Part shown: positions 35,191-42,910 of the stretch, in pieces | How the letters are laid out: the number at the start of each line of letters is the position of its first letter | Numbering within the stretch: position 1 is the stretch's first letter | Notes under the pieces: model-generated | The model's input: only the letters and a program-made list of their open reading frames with translations | Database searches by the model: none | What the model was told of the DNA's origin: nothing | Translations under genes and position numbers: made by a program | Assembly (NCBI RefSeq): GCF_004765605.1 | Contig: NZ_SRLC01000001.1 | Span: 1,054,001 to 1,118,000, forward strand | Reading direction: 5' to 3' | DNA: 64,000 nucleotides | Source of the DNA: Hymenobacter aquaticus | Lineage (GTDB): Bacteria; Bacteroidota; Bacteroidia; Cytophagales; Hymenobacteraceae

Positions 35191-36777
35191 ATGACGACTC
35201 GTTTATCCCCGGTTTTCTTCCTGCTTTTGTTTTCCAGCTGCGTCCGGCAGCACTATTTTCAGCCCGACGCCCGCCTGCCCGGCGGGCCCCAGCCGGCCAG
35301 CCCCGACAGTGCCCGCGTGACGGTGGGCCGCCACTACCTGCGCGGCCCGATTCACCACTTTTTTATGGGCAAGCACTACCGCCAGGTGTGGGCCACGCCC
35401 GTGGTAGTCCCGGTGTTCGACCTCAGCAAAACGGTGCCGGGCGGGCTGACGGCGGGCAAGATGGGCGGGGGCTTCCAGAGTACGAGCATCACGCTGGAAG
35501 GCCCCAAGGGCCGGGAATACGCCCTGCGCACCCTCGATAAGGACCCGTATAAAACCCTACCCAAGGTGATGCGCAAATCGTTTGTGCTGAACGTGGTGCG
35601 CGACGCCACTTCGGCCGCCAACCCCTTTGCCGCCTTCGTAGTGCCGCCCCTGGCCGAGGCGGCGGGCGTGCTGCACACCAACCCGCGGCCCTACTACGTG
35701 CCCCCGACCGAAACCCGGCTGGGCCCTTCCTCCAACCTGTTTCAGGGCAAAGTGGTGATGCTGGAAGAGAAATACGACGGGAAGGAAAACCTGACGCCCG
35801 CCTTCGGGGCCGCCCGCGACTTGCAGGACAGTGACGACGTGCTGGCCGCCCGCTACGCTGACCCCGCCCACCAGCTCGACCAGCTGGCTTTTGCCCGGGC
35901 GCGGCTGCTGGATATCTGGCTCGGCGACTGGGACCGGCACGAGGGCCAGTGGCAGTGGGCCGTGTACGAGCAGAACGGCCGCACCCTGTACCGGGCCGTG
36001 CCCAAAGACCGGGACCAGGTGTTCTACCGCTTCAGCGACGGGCTGATTCCGTGGCTGGCCAGCCGGCGCTGGGCCGTGCGCAAGTTCCGCACCTTCAAGC
36101 CCCAGTACGAAGACATCGAAGGGCTGGTAAAAAACGCCCGCTTCATCGATGAGCGGGCCTTGTCGGAAGTAACGCGGGAGCAGTTCCAGCAGCTGGCCCA
36201 CGAGTTGCAGCAGCGGCTCACCGACGCCGTCATCGACCAGGCCCTGCACCAGTTTCCGGCGCCGGTTTACGCCCTGGAAGGCGCGCGTACGGCGGCGGCG
36301 CTGCGGGCCCGCCGGGCGGCCCTGCCCAAGGCCGCCGATACGTTTTACCGCCTGCTGGCCCGCCGCGTGACCGTGGCCGGCACCGACCAGGCCGAGCGGT
36401 TCGTCGTGACGCGGGCTTCCGACACGGCTACAGTAGTGAGCGTCTACCGGATTGCGGACAAGGGCGCGTCGGCCACCGATACGCCCCTGTACCAGCGCAG
36501 CTTCCGCCCCGGTGAAACCCGCCGCATCGTGCTGCACGGACTGGGCGGCGAAGACCGGTTCGAGGTGAGCGGCGAGGTGAAGCGCAGCATCCGGGTCGAC
36601 ATCTACGGCGGGCCCAACGCCGACGCGGTAGTCAATACCTCCCGCGTGCGCCGGGGCGGCAAGATGACCTACTACTACGACACCAAGCGGGGCAACACCA
36701 TCGAGCCGGGCCACGACTTCAAGGACCAGACCCGCTCGGGCGTGCAAATGCACGCCTACGACCGGGAAGGGTATTAA
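35191..36777 (+). CDS. Lipoprotein of the same family, paralog B
   Basis: 528 residues with a signal peptide and lipobox ('LLLFSSC'). It shares with paralog A the blocks 'YLRGPIHHFFMGKHYRQVWA', 'VPGGLTAGKMGGGFQ', 'YALRTLDKD', 'LLDIWLGDWDRHEGQW' and 'AVPKDRDQVFYRFSDG'. Here the putative catalytic loop keeps the full D-R-H (paralog A has S-R-R), so B looks the more likely active copy. The two genes diverge from a 136-bp promoter region. A strong terminator and a triple palindromic repeat follow. The kinase idea is speculative, while the family relationship between A and B is clear. Confidence 0.72.
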   Translation: MTTRLSPVFFLLLFSSCVRQHYFQPDARLPGGPQPASPDSARVTVGRHYLRGPIHHFFMGKHYRQVWATPVVVPVFDLSKTVPGGLTAGKMGGGFQSTSITLEGPKGREYALRTLDKDPYKTLPKVMRKSFVLNVVRDATSAANPFAAFVVPPLAEAAGVLHTNPRPYYVPPTETRLGPSSNLFQGKVVMLEEKYDGKENLTPAFGAARDLQDSDDVLAARYADPAHQLDQLAFARARLLDIWLGDWDRHEGQWQWAVYEQNGRTLYRAVPKDRDQVFYRFSDGLIPWLASRRWAVRKFRTFKPQYEDIEGLVKNARFIDERALSEVTREQFQQLAHELQQRLTDAVIDQALHQFPAPVYALEGARTAAALRARRAALPKAADTFYRLLARRVTVAGTDQAERFVVTRASDTATVVSVYRIADKGASATDTPLYQRSFRPGETRRIVLHGLGGEDRFEVSGEVKRSIRVDIYGGPNADAVVNTSRVRRGGKMTYYYDTKRGNTIEPGHDFKDQTRSGVQMHAYDREGY

Positions 36778-36798
36778 CTTCCGTTTTGAGCATACGAA

Positions 36799-36830
36799 AA
36801 GAGGCTGCCAGGTATCTGGCAGCCTCTTTC
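36799..36830 (+). terminator. Rho-independent terminator
   Basis: GAGGCTGCCAG/CTGGCAGCCTC stem with a 4-nt loop and a TTTCT tail, after paralog B. Confidence 0.85.
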
Positions 36831-36851
36831 TCGTTTAGCAGTAGCTGAGGG

Positions 36852-36975
36852 TGTAGAAAACAATCCGCAGTTCATCAGAATATTCTACAAGAACTGTAGA
36901 AAACAATCCGCACTTCACCGGAATATTCTACAAAAGCTGTAGAAAACAACCCGCAGTTCGCCAGAATATTCTACA
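36852..36975. repeat. Three tandem 38-nt palindrome-ended repeats
   Basis: Units at 36852-36889, 36895-36932 and 36938-36975, spaced exactly 43 nt. Each starts TGTAGAAAACAA and ends GAATATTCTACA, so each has TGTAGAA/TTCTACA ends. Differences between units are few. They lie just beyond the topoisomerase IB stop codon. Possible roles are protein-binding sites on one helix face (43 nt is about four turns) or a REP-like element. Confidence 0.8.
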
Positions 36976-36992
36976 CCCTGGGTACAGCCTGG

Positions 36993-38114
36993 CTACTTGG
37001 CCCGCTCGACTTCGGCCAGCATATCCAGCACCATGTGCTCAGTGGGCGTGAGCAGGTCGTGTTCCTGGGGGTCGGCGTTGTGGCGGCGCAGGTACTCGAT
37101 GAGCTTATCCGAGTTGAAGAGCTCCACCACCTGCGGGTGAATGTAGTACTTGCTGCACACGGTGGGCGTGTTGCCCAGGCCCGAGGCCACGTCTTTCACG
37201 GCCCGCTTCAGCACTTTTTCCTTGGGCAGATCGGGCTCCTGCTCCAGCACGGCCTCCAGGCATTCCACCATTTTCACGGTGCCGCCCCAGGTGCGAAAGT
37301 CCTTGGCCGAGAGGTTCAGCCCCGTGACGGTGCGCAGGTACTCGTTCACGTCGCCCGACTCCAGCTCCTGGCGGTGCCCATCGGCCGCATAGTACTGAAA
37401 CAGGTGCTGGCCGGGTATTTCCTTGCACTTCTGCACCAGGCGGGCCAGCTTGCGGTTGTGCAGGCTCACGTCGTGGGCCACGCCCTTCTTGCCCACGAAG
37501 GAGAAGTTCACTTCGTCGCCGGCGACCTGCACGTGCCGGTCGCGCAGGGTGGTCAGGCCGTAGCTCTTGTTTTTCTTGGCGTATTCCTTGTTGCCGACCC
37601 GGATAAAGGACTGGTCCATCAGGGTCAGCACCAGGGCCACGACTTTTTCCCGGTCCAGCTGGGGGCGTTTCAGATCCTGAGCCATGTGCTGACGCAGCTC
37701 GGCCAGCTTTTCGCCGAAGGCGCGCAGGCGACTGAACTTGGTCAGGCTGCGGGCCTGGTCCCAGGCGGGGTGGTAGATGTACTGCTTGCGGCCCTTGGCG
37801 TCGCGGCCCGTTACCTGCAAATGGGCATTGGCCGAGGGCGCAATCCAGACGTCGGTCCAGGCCGGCGGAATCACGAAGCCGTGGAGGCGGGCCAGCACTT
37901 TGGCATCGGTCACCTTTTCGCCCTTGGCGTCGAAGTAGCTGAAGGCGCCGGTGCGGCCGGCCTTGCGCGTGAGGCCCGGCTTGGTATCGGAGAGGTAGCG
38001 CAGGCCGGCCAGCTCGGCCTGCCGGGCGGGGTCTTTGTAGAGGATGTGGGCTTCATCCTGGGGTGCCAGGTGCTTTTTCTTGGTTTTGGGGCGGGGAGCG
38101 GCGGAGGTGGGCAT
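36993..38114 (-). CDS. DNA topoisomerase IB
   Basis: 373-residue type IB topoisomerase of the poxvirus/bacterial class, which relaxes supercoils through a 3'-phosphotyrosine intermediate. The N-terminal domain contains 'GFVIPPAWTDVWIAPS' and 'QYIYHPAWDQ'. Catalytic-domain residues include 'RVGNKEYAKKNKSYG', 'FVGKKG' and 'HNRKLARLV', with the nucleophile tyrosine at ~324 in 'CSKYYIHPQV'. Length and motifs are normal. The gene stands alone, with a 340-bp upstream gap. It converges with paralog B across the triple repeat. Confidence 0.93.
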   Translation of the reverse strand: MPTSAAPRPKTKKKHLAPQDEAHILYKDPARQAELAGLRYLSDTKPGLTRKAGRTGAFSYFDAKGEKVTDAKVLARLHGFVIPPAWTDVWIAPSANAHLQVTGRDAKGRKQYIYHPAWDQARSLTKFSRLRAFGEKLAELRQHMAQDLKRPQLDREKVVALVLTLMDQSFIRVGNKEYAKKNKSYGLTTLRDRHVQVAGDEVNFSFVGKKGVAHDVSLHNRKLARLVQKCKEIPGQHLFQYYAADGHRQELESGDVNEYLRTVTGLNLSAKDFRTWGGTVKMVECLEAVLEQEPDLPKEKVLKRAVKDVASGLGNTPTVCSKYYIHPQVVELFNSDKLIEYLRRHNADPQEHDLLTPTEHMVLDMLAEVERAK

Positions 38115-38454
38115 AGAGAAGATACGAGTGGCCCGCAGACGTTGACGGGCCCGGGGTTCTCTACGCAGAAACGCCGGCCGGGGTCAGCCCCACCCGTGGG
38201 CAGCAGCCCGACCGGGGCCGGCACCGTATTTTTTGGGTGGCCCCCCGCCGGCCGCACCGGGCCCGCAGCGGCGGCTTTCGGGCTTTTTAAGCGCCCTCTG
38301 CGTCAGGGGAAAACGCCCGCCGAAGCGGGCTGCGGCCGCCGCGGCAGCAACACGGGGGGCCGTTGGGGCGTATCGAAGCCGGGCCTTTCTGGCATTGTTT
38401 TTTCTTTTGCCGGTTGCACTCCGCTTCTTTTTCCCTGTTTAACCTTTCCTTTCC
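38115..38454. other. Intergenic region, nothing recognised
   Basis: GC-rich spacer between the divergent topoisomerase IB and M48 protease genes. It should hold both promoters. No repeat, RNA gene or convincing frame was seen. Confidence 0.6.
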
Positions 38455-39273
38455 ATGCAGCGCGCATTCCTCAAATCTCTCTTCCTCTTCTCCCTGGTGG
38501 CCGGGCTGGGCTTTACCAGCTCCTGCTCCAAAGACGGCGACAATATCCTGCTCTTCTCGGTGGAGGACGACAAAGCCCTCGGCGACAAAGTAGCGGCCCA
38601 GACCGACTCGATGTTCCGGGCCGACCCGGCCAAAAACGGCCGCCTGCTGGAGCGCGCCAGCAACCCCCAGGCCTACGCCGCCCTACAGGTGGTCGTCGAC
38701 CGGGTGCTGAACTCGGGCAAGCTGGCCCACCGCGACGACTTCACTTGGGACGTGAAAATCGTGCAGAAGGACGACATCCAGAACGCCTTTGCCACCCCCG
38801 GCGGCCACATCTACGTGTACACGGGCCTGATTAAGTACCTCGACCACGAAGCCGAGCTGGCCGGCGTGCTGGGCCACGAAATTGCCCACGCCGACCGGCG
38901 GCACACCTCCCAGCTGCTGCAGAAGCAGTACGGCATCGACATTCTGCTGAGCCTGCTGCTGGGCGACAACCCCAGCCAGCTGGCGCAGATAGCCACCGGC
39001 CTGGGCTCGTTGCAGTTCAGCCGCGACTATGAGCGCGACGCCGACGACTACTCGGTGGTCTACCTCAACGGCACCCAGTATTCCTGCGACGGCGCGGCCG
39101 GCTTCTTTATCAAGTCGCAGCAGGAAGGCGCGGGCGGCACGCCCGAGTTTTTGAGCACCCACCCCAACCCCGAAAACCGGGTAGCCGCCATTCAGAACAA
39201 AGCCAAGGAGCTGAACTGCCAGGGCAAAGCCACGAACGACGCCAACCTGAACGCACTGAAAAGCGTGCTGTAA
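38455..39273 (+). CDS. M48 family metalloprotease lipoprotein
   Basis: 272-residue zinc metalloprotease related to BepA/Oma1-type envelope proteases. Signal peptide with lipobox ('GFTSSCSKD'), so it is anchored in the envelope. Zinc site 'GHEIAHADRRH' at ~141-151, with the third ligand in 'RDYERDADDYSV' (~194). The C-terminus has 'STHPNPENRVAAI', typical of M48 members that act in outer-membrane quality control. It has its own terminator. A second M48 protease is found at 45.1 kb. Confidence 0.9.
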   Translation: MQRAFLKSLFLFSLVAGLGFTSSCSKDGDNILLFSVEDDKALGDKVAAQTDSMFRADPAKNGRLLERASNPQAYAALQVVVDRVLNSGKLAHRDDFTWDVKIVQKDDIQNAFATPGGHIYVYTGLIKYLDHEAELAGVLGHEIAHADRRHTSQLLQKQYGIDILLSLLLGDNPSQLAQIATGLGSLQFSRDYERDADDYSVVYLNGTQYSCDGAAGFFIKSQQEGAGGTPEFLSTHPNPENRVAAIQNKAKELNCQGKATNDANLNALKSVL

Positions 39274-39302
39274 GGCCCCAGGGCCCTGCCCCTCTCCTTT
39301 CG

Positions 39303-39333
39303 AAAGCCAGCTGCCCCGGTAGCTGGCTTTTTT
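39303..39333 (+). terminator. Rho-independent terminator
   Basis: AAAGCCAGCT/AGCTGGCTTT stem with an 8-nt loop and a T run. Confidence 0.85.
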
Positions 39334-39415
39334 GTTTTTGGGCCCGCCGGGTATAACTCTGGGGGTGGGGCCCTGCGTAAGCACTACCCCGGCATTTGCT
39401 TTCTTTACGCTTCCT

Positions 39416-40552
39416 ATGGCTCCTTTTCTCAACAAACTCGGCGACTGGGCCGAAAAAGCCGACGACCTGATTCTGCGGGCCCGTACCCGGCTGGGTTTGC
39501 TCGACCCGCTCCAGATCGTTCCCTACCGCAGCTACGGCACGCCCACGCGCCTCTACGTGAAAGGCCGCCTGCTCACCGACAAAGGCATTGGCGAGCCCGA
39601 CCCCAGCGACTCGCGCTGGCACAACCTGCTTGACATGTACCGTCGCTTCGAAAGCAACGAAATTGCCGGCGCCCAGCTGCTGGTGCGCCCAGCCGATGCG
39701 TCCGAGCACTTGGTCGTGACCGACGAGGAAGGGTATTTCAGCCTCAACCTGGAGCCCCGGCAGCTGCCCGAGCCCATCGACTTTATGTGGTACCCGGTCG
39801 AAGTGCTGCTCAAGGCCGTGCCCAGTCCGCTGGCCCTGCCCGCCGGCCTGGCCGCCCACGCCCCGGTGCTGATACCGCCGGCCGATGCCGAATATGGCAT
39901 TATCAGCGACCTGGACGACACCGTTATCCAGACCTCGGCCACCGACATGCTGCGGATGGCCCGCACGGTGCTGCTGCGCAATGCCCGCTCCCGCCTGCCC
40001 TTCAAGGGCGTGGCCGAGTTTTACCGGGCCCTGCAGCTGGGCCGCAACGGCAAGCGCAACAACCCGTTTTTCTACGTCAGCAGCAGCCCCTGGAACCTCT
40101 ACGACCTGCTCGAGGACTTCCTCAACCTCAACGACATTCCGCCCGGCCCGCTGCTGCTGCGCGACTTCGCCGTGGTGCGCAAGTCGGCCCAGGACACCTC
40201 GGAGCACCACGGGCACAAGCTCAAGGAAATCGACAACATCCTGCTGACCTACCCCAAGCTACAATTCGTGCTCATCGGCGACAGTGGGCAGGAAGACGCC
40301 AACATCTACCGCGAAGTGGTGCGCCGCCATCCGGGCCGCGTGCTGGCCATCTACATCCGCGACGTGCTGCGCCCCGACCGGGCCGCGCTGGTGGAGCGCG
40401 TCTCGGAAGAGCTGCGCGGCGACAAGGTGGAAATGCTGCTGGTGCAGGACACGGTGCAGGCCGCCGAGCACGCCGCCAAGGCCGGCCTGATTTACACCGA
40501 AGCCATTCCGGCCGTAGTCGAGGACAAGCACAAAGACGAAACCACTGAATAA
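39416..40552 (+). CDS. App1-type phosphatidate phosphatase domain protein (DUF2183)
   Basis: 378 residues from 'MAPFLNKLGDW'; the upstream in-frame start lies in the terminator region and is rejected. The C-terminal half carries the HAD-like DUF2183/App1 signature 'GIISDLDDTVIQT' (DxDxT), 'FFYVSSSPWNLYDLL' and 'FVLIGDSGQEDANIY'. App1 of yeast is a phosphatidate phosphatase. The N-terminal half resembles a beta-sandwich. The TAA stop lies within the left inverted repeat of a MITE-like element, so the last codons abut the insertion and the original C-terminus may have been longer. Confidence 0.88.
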   Translation: MAPFLNKLGDWAEKADDLILRARTRLGLLDPLQIVPYRSYGTPTRLYVKGRLLTDKGIGEPDPSDSRWHNLLDMYRRFESNEIAGAQLLVRPADASEHLVVTDEEGYFSLNLEPRQLPEPIDFMWYPVEVLLKAVPSPLALPAGLAAHAPVLIPPADAEYGIISDLDDTVIQTSATDMLRMARTVLLRNARSRLPFKGVAEFYRALQLGRNGKRNNPFFYVSSSPWNLYDLLEDFLNLNDIPPGPLLLRDFAVVRKSAQDTSEHHGHKLKEIDNILLTYPKLQFVLIGDSGQEDANIYREVVRRHPGRVLAIYIRDVLRPDRAALVERVSEELRGDKVEMLLVQDTVQAAEHAAKAGLIYTEAIPAVVEDKHKDETTE

Positions 40553-40867
40553 TGTGCTCAGGTGCTAATGTGAGGAATGTGCTACTGCTCAGGCAAGCCC
40601 TGATACTTGAGCACGTAGCGCGAAGTTCTACTTCGCGAGACGTCCGCGCCGTTACAACGATAGTCCTAGCACGCCGTGCGAAGTAGAACTTCGTGCTACA
40701 CGCAAAAGCCCTTTCTCGTCGCAACGGGAAAGGGCTTTCTGGTAAAAATAAATTTGTCATCAGCAGCGGGCGGATTGACGCCGCTTGAGGAGCGGAATGT
40801 CGTGCCTCCTCGCCATGACACGAGGTTGGCCTTAGCACATTCCCCACATTAGCACCTGAGCACATTA
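40550..40867. mobile_element. MITE-like element with 34-bp terminal inverted repeats
   Basis: Arms 40550-40583 and 40834-40867 are reverse complements with one mismatch, and both ends are TA. The 250-bp core encodes nothing. It contains a second dyad (GCGAAGTTCTACTTCGC at 40619-40635 region, matched by GCGAAGTAGAACTTCGTGC near 40678) and a terminator-like stem (AAAGCCCTTTC/GAAAGGGCTTT). The outer TAA/TTA supplies the stop codons of both convergent flanking genes. The TA ends suggest a Tc1/mariner-IS630-type non-autonomous element, which is an inference. Confidence 0.7.
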
Positions 40868-41299
40868 ACTGGAGTGGTCGGCGACGATGACCCACTGGCC
40901 CTGGAGGCGGCGGAAGACGAGCAGAAAATGGCCTTCCAGGTCGCCGGCGGCGGGGCGGGCCAGGTGCCAGCGGCCCACGACGTGCGCCGTTTCGGGGCCG
41001 TCGGGCGTAATGCGCAGGTTAGAAAACGTGAGCTGGCCCATGGCGGCGGCATCGGGGTAGCTGCGGCGGTAGTTGTCCAGGGTGGGCTGCCAGCCGTAGG
41101 TCAGGCCCCGCTTGCCGATGAACACCAGCGAGTCGGACTGCCAGTAGCCCTGCATGAAGCCGGCCACGTCGCCGCGGTTCCAGGCGGCCGTTTGGGTGGC
41201 CAGCACCTGCTGAATGGTAGCACGGGTAGCCGCGGGGCGCACGGTAGCGCAGGCACTGAGCAGCAGACTACAGCTGGTGGCAACAAGAACGTTTTTCAT
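40865..41299 (-). CDS. DUF4440/SnoaL-like lipoprotein
   Basis: 144 residues from 'MKNVLVATSCSLLLSACAT', a signal peptide with lipobox. The remainder is a cystatin-like/NTF2-fold DUF4440 domain ('VLATQTAAWNRGDVAGFMQGYW', split as 'AAWNRGDVAGFM', then 'GRWHLARP' and 'GHFLLVFRRLQGQWVIVADH'). Such domains bind small ligands or act as simple enzymes. It lies 14 bp after mtgA on the same strand, so the two are probably one operon. The stop codon is provided by the end of the MITE-like element. Confidence 0.82.
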   Translation of the reverse strand: MKNVLVATSCSLLLSACATVRPAATRATIQQVLATQTAAWNRGDVAGFMQGYWQSDSLVFIGKRGLTYGWQPTLDNYRRSYPDAAAMGQLTFSNLRITPDGPETAHVVGRWHLARPAAGDLEGHFLLVFRRLQGQWVIVADHSS

Positions 41300-41312
41300 A
41301 AGAGCAGGCTGG

Positions 41313-42098
41313 TTAATCTTCAATCAATTCCCGCACGTAGGTGGTGCCACCCAGGCGGCGCATGTTGCGCATCACGCGTCGCTGCTTGGCGCGGGCCGCG
41401 GGGCCGGGGTTGCTGGCCCGAAACCGGAGCGGGTTGGGCAGCACGCCGGCCAGCAAAGCCGCTTCGGCCGGCGTTACCTGGCTGGCCGGCTTGTGAAAGT
41501 AGCGCTGGGAAGCCGCCTCCACCCCGAAAGTGCAGTCGCCCATTTCGGCCACGCTCAAGTACATTTCCATGATGCGGCGCTTGTTCCAGAGCAGTTCGAT
41601 GAGCATGGTGAAGTAGGCTTCGGCGGCCTTGCGCACGTAGCTGCGGCCGTGCCAGAGAAACACGTTTTTGGCGACCTGCTGCGAAATCGTGCTGCCGCCC
41701 ACCAGCTTCTTGCCGTCCCAGTTCACTTTCACGGCGCGCTGCATGGCGTTGAAGTCGAAGCCGTGGTGCTTGAGAAACAGCTGGTCTTCGGCCGCAATCA
41801 ACGCCAGCGGCACGTGGGGCGACACCTCGTCGAGGCCCTTGAAGTCGTAGCTGACCTGGCGCTCCTGCTCCCGGATGCCGTAGTAGCCCTTGCCCACCGG
41901 GGCGTGGGCGCGGCGCTCCAGCATCAGCCAGGTAGCGGGCGGGGCCACCCAGCGGTACACCAGCACCCAGGCAATGGAGGCCAGAAATAAGGCGGCGGCC
42001 ACCTGCAAGGCGACCCGCCAGGCCTGCTGCCAATACCGTTGATATGTTGTCACGCGCTGCGGAAAAGGTTCAGCGCCCAATAGGGGCACCCGCCGCAA
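41313..42098 (-). CDS. mtgA: Monofunctional peptidoglycan glycosyltransferase MtgA
   Basis: 261-residue GT51 enzyme that polymerises lipid II into glycan strands at the inner membrane. One N-terminal membrane anchor ('VALQVAAALFLASIAWVLVY', about 29-48). Catalytic segment 'IAAEDQLFLKHHGFD' with the first glutamate, 'GGSTISQQVAKNVFL', and 'KRRIMEMYLSVAEMG' with the second glutamate. Length matches the family. It is co-oriented with the DUF4440 lipoprotein and divergent from the LON-domain gene. Confidence 0.94.
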   Translation of the reverse strand: MRRVPLLGAEPFPQRVTTYQRYWQQAWRVALQVAAALFLASIAWVLVYRWVAPPATWLMLERRAHAPVGKGYYGIREQERQVSYDFKGLDEVSPHVPLALIAAEDQLFLKHHGFDFNAMQRAVKVNWDGKKLVGGSTISQQVAKNVFLWHGRSYVRKAAEAYFTMLIELLWNKRRIMEMYLSVAEMGDCTFGVEAASQRYFHKPASQVTPAEAALLAGVLPNPLRFRASNPGPAARAKQRRVMRNMRRLGGTTYVRELIED

Positions 42099-42178
42099 AA
42101 ATAGCGGAAATATGGCCGCCGCGCCGTACCCCGGCGGCTTTTGCCCGTACCTTTTGTACCTCCGCTTGTTGTACCTGT

Positions 42179-42814
42179 ATGTCGCGCCTATTAGCCCTGT
42201 TTCCGCTGAACCTCGTGGTTTTTCCCGGTGAAAAACTCAACCTCCACATCTTTGAGCCCCGCTACCGCCAGTTGGTGCAGGACTGCGTGGCCTCGGATAT
42301 CACCTTTGGTATTCCGCCCTACCTGAACGAGGGCGTCAGTGATTTGGGCACCGAAATGCGCCTGCTCGGCATCGACAAGCAGTACGACAACGGGGAACTG
42401 GACATTCGCACCAAAGCCGTGGGCGTGTTTCGGATCCGGGAATTTTACCGGCAGGCCCCCGGCAAGCTCTACGCCGCGGGCACCATCGACGACGTGGCCG
42501 ACGACCCCGAGCAGGATCCGGAGCTGAAGGCGCGCATTACGGAATACGTGCAGCAGCTTTACACGGCCCTGGGGCTGCGCAAGCTGTTCGTGGATTTGCC
42601 CGCGGCCTACCGCGTCTACGACATTGCCCACAACCTGGGCCTCTCGACCGAGCAGGAATACCAGCTGCTGGAGGCTACCAGCGAGCTGGAGCGCCAGCAG
42701 CTGGTGCTGGAGCATCTGGAGCGGATTCTGCCCGTCATCATCGAGGCCGAGCGGCTCAAAGACCGCGCCCGGCTCAACGGGCACTTCAAGAACCTGACGC
42801 CGCCCAACTTTTAG
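42179..42814 (+). CDS. LON peptidase substrate-binding domain protein
   Basis: 211 residues from 'MSRLLALFPLNLVVFPGE', the usual N-terminus of this stand-alone LAN/LON-N domain family. An upstream in-frame ATG would add 45 residues reading through the promoter region and is rejected. 'LHIFEPRYRQLVQDC' and 'VGVFRIREFY' follow. There is no ATPase or protease domain, so it is not the Lon protease. A substrate-recognition or adaptor role is inferred. The metallophosphoesterase gene follows on the same strand after ~100 bp. Confidence 0.88.
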   Translation: MSRLLALFPLNLVVFPGEKLNLHIFEPRYRQLVQDCVASDITFGIPPYLNEGVSDLGTEMRLLGIDKQYDNGELDIRTKAVGVFRIREFYRQAPGKLYAAGTIDDVADDPEQDPELKARITEYVQQLYTALGLRKLFVDLPAAYRVYDIAHNLGLSTEQEYQLLEATSELERQQLVLEHLERILPVIIEAERLKDRARLNGHFKNLTPPNF

Positions 42815-42910
42815 CGGCTGCTTCCATTCTGAATCCAGTGGTGGCGGGCTGTTATCAGCCTGAACCTGCCGCCGTTCCGTATAACGCATGGTTACCTACT
42901 CCGCCGCCGC

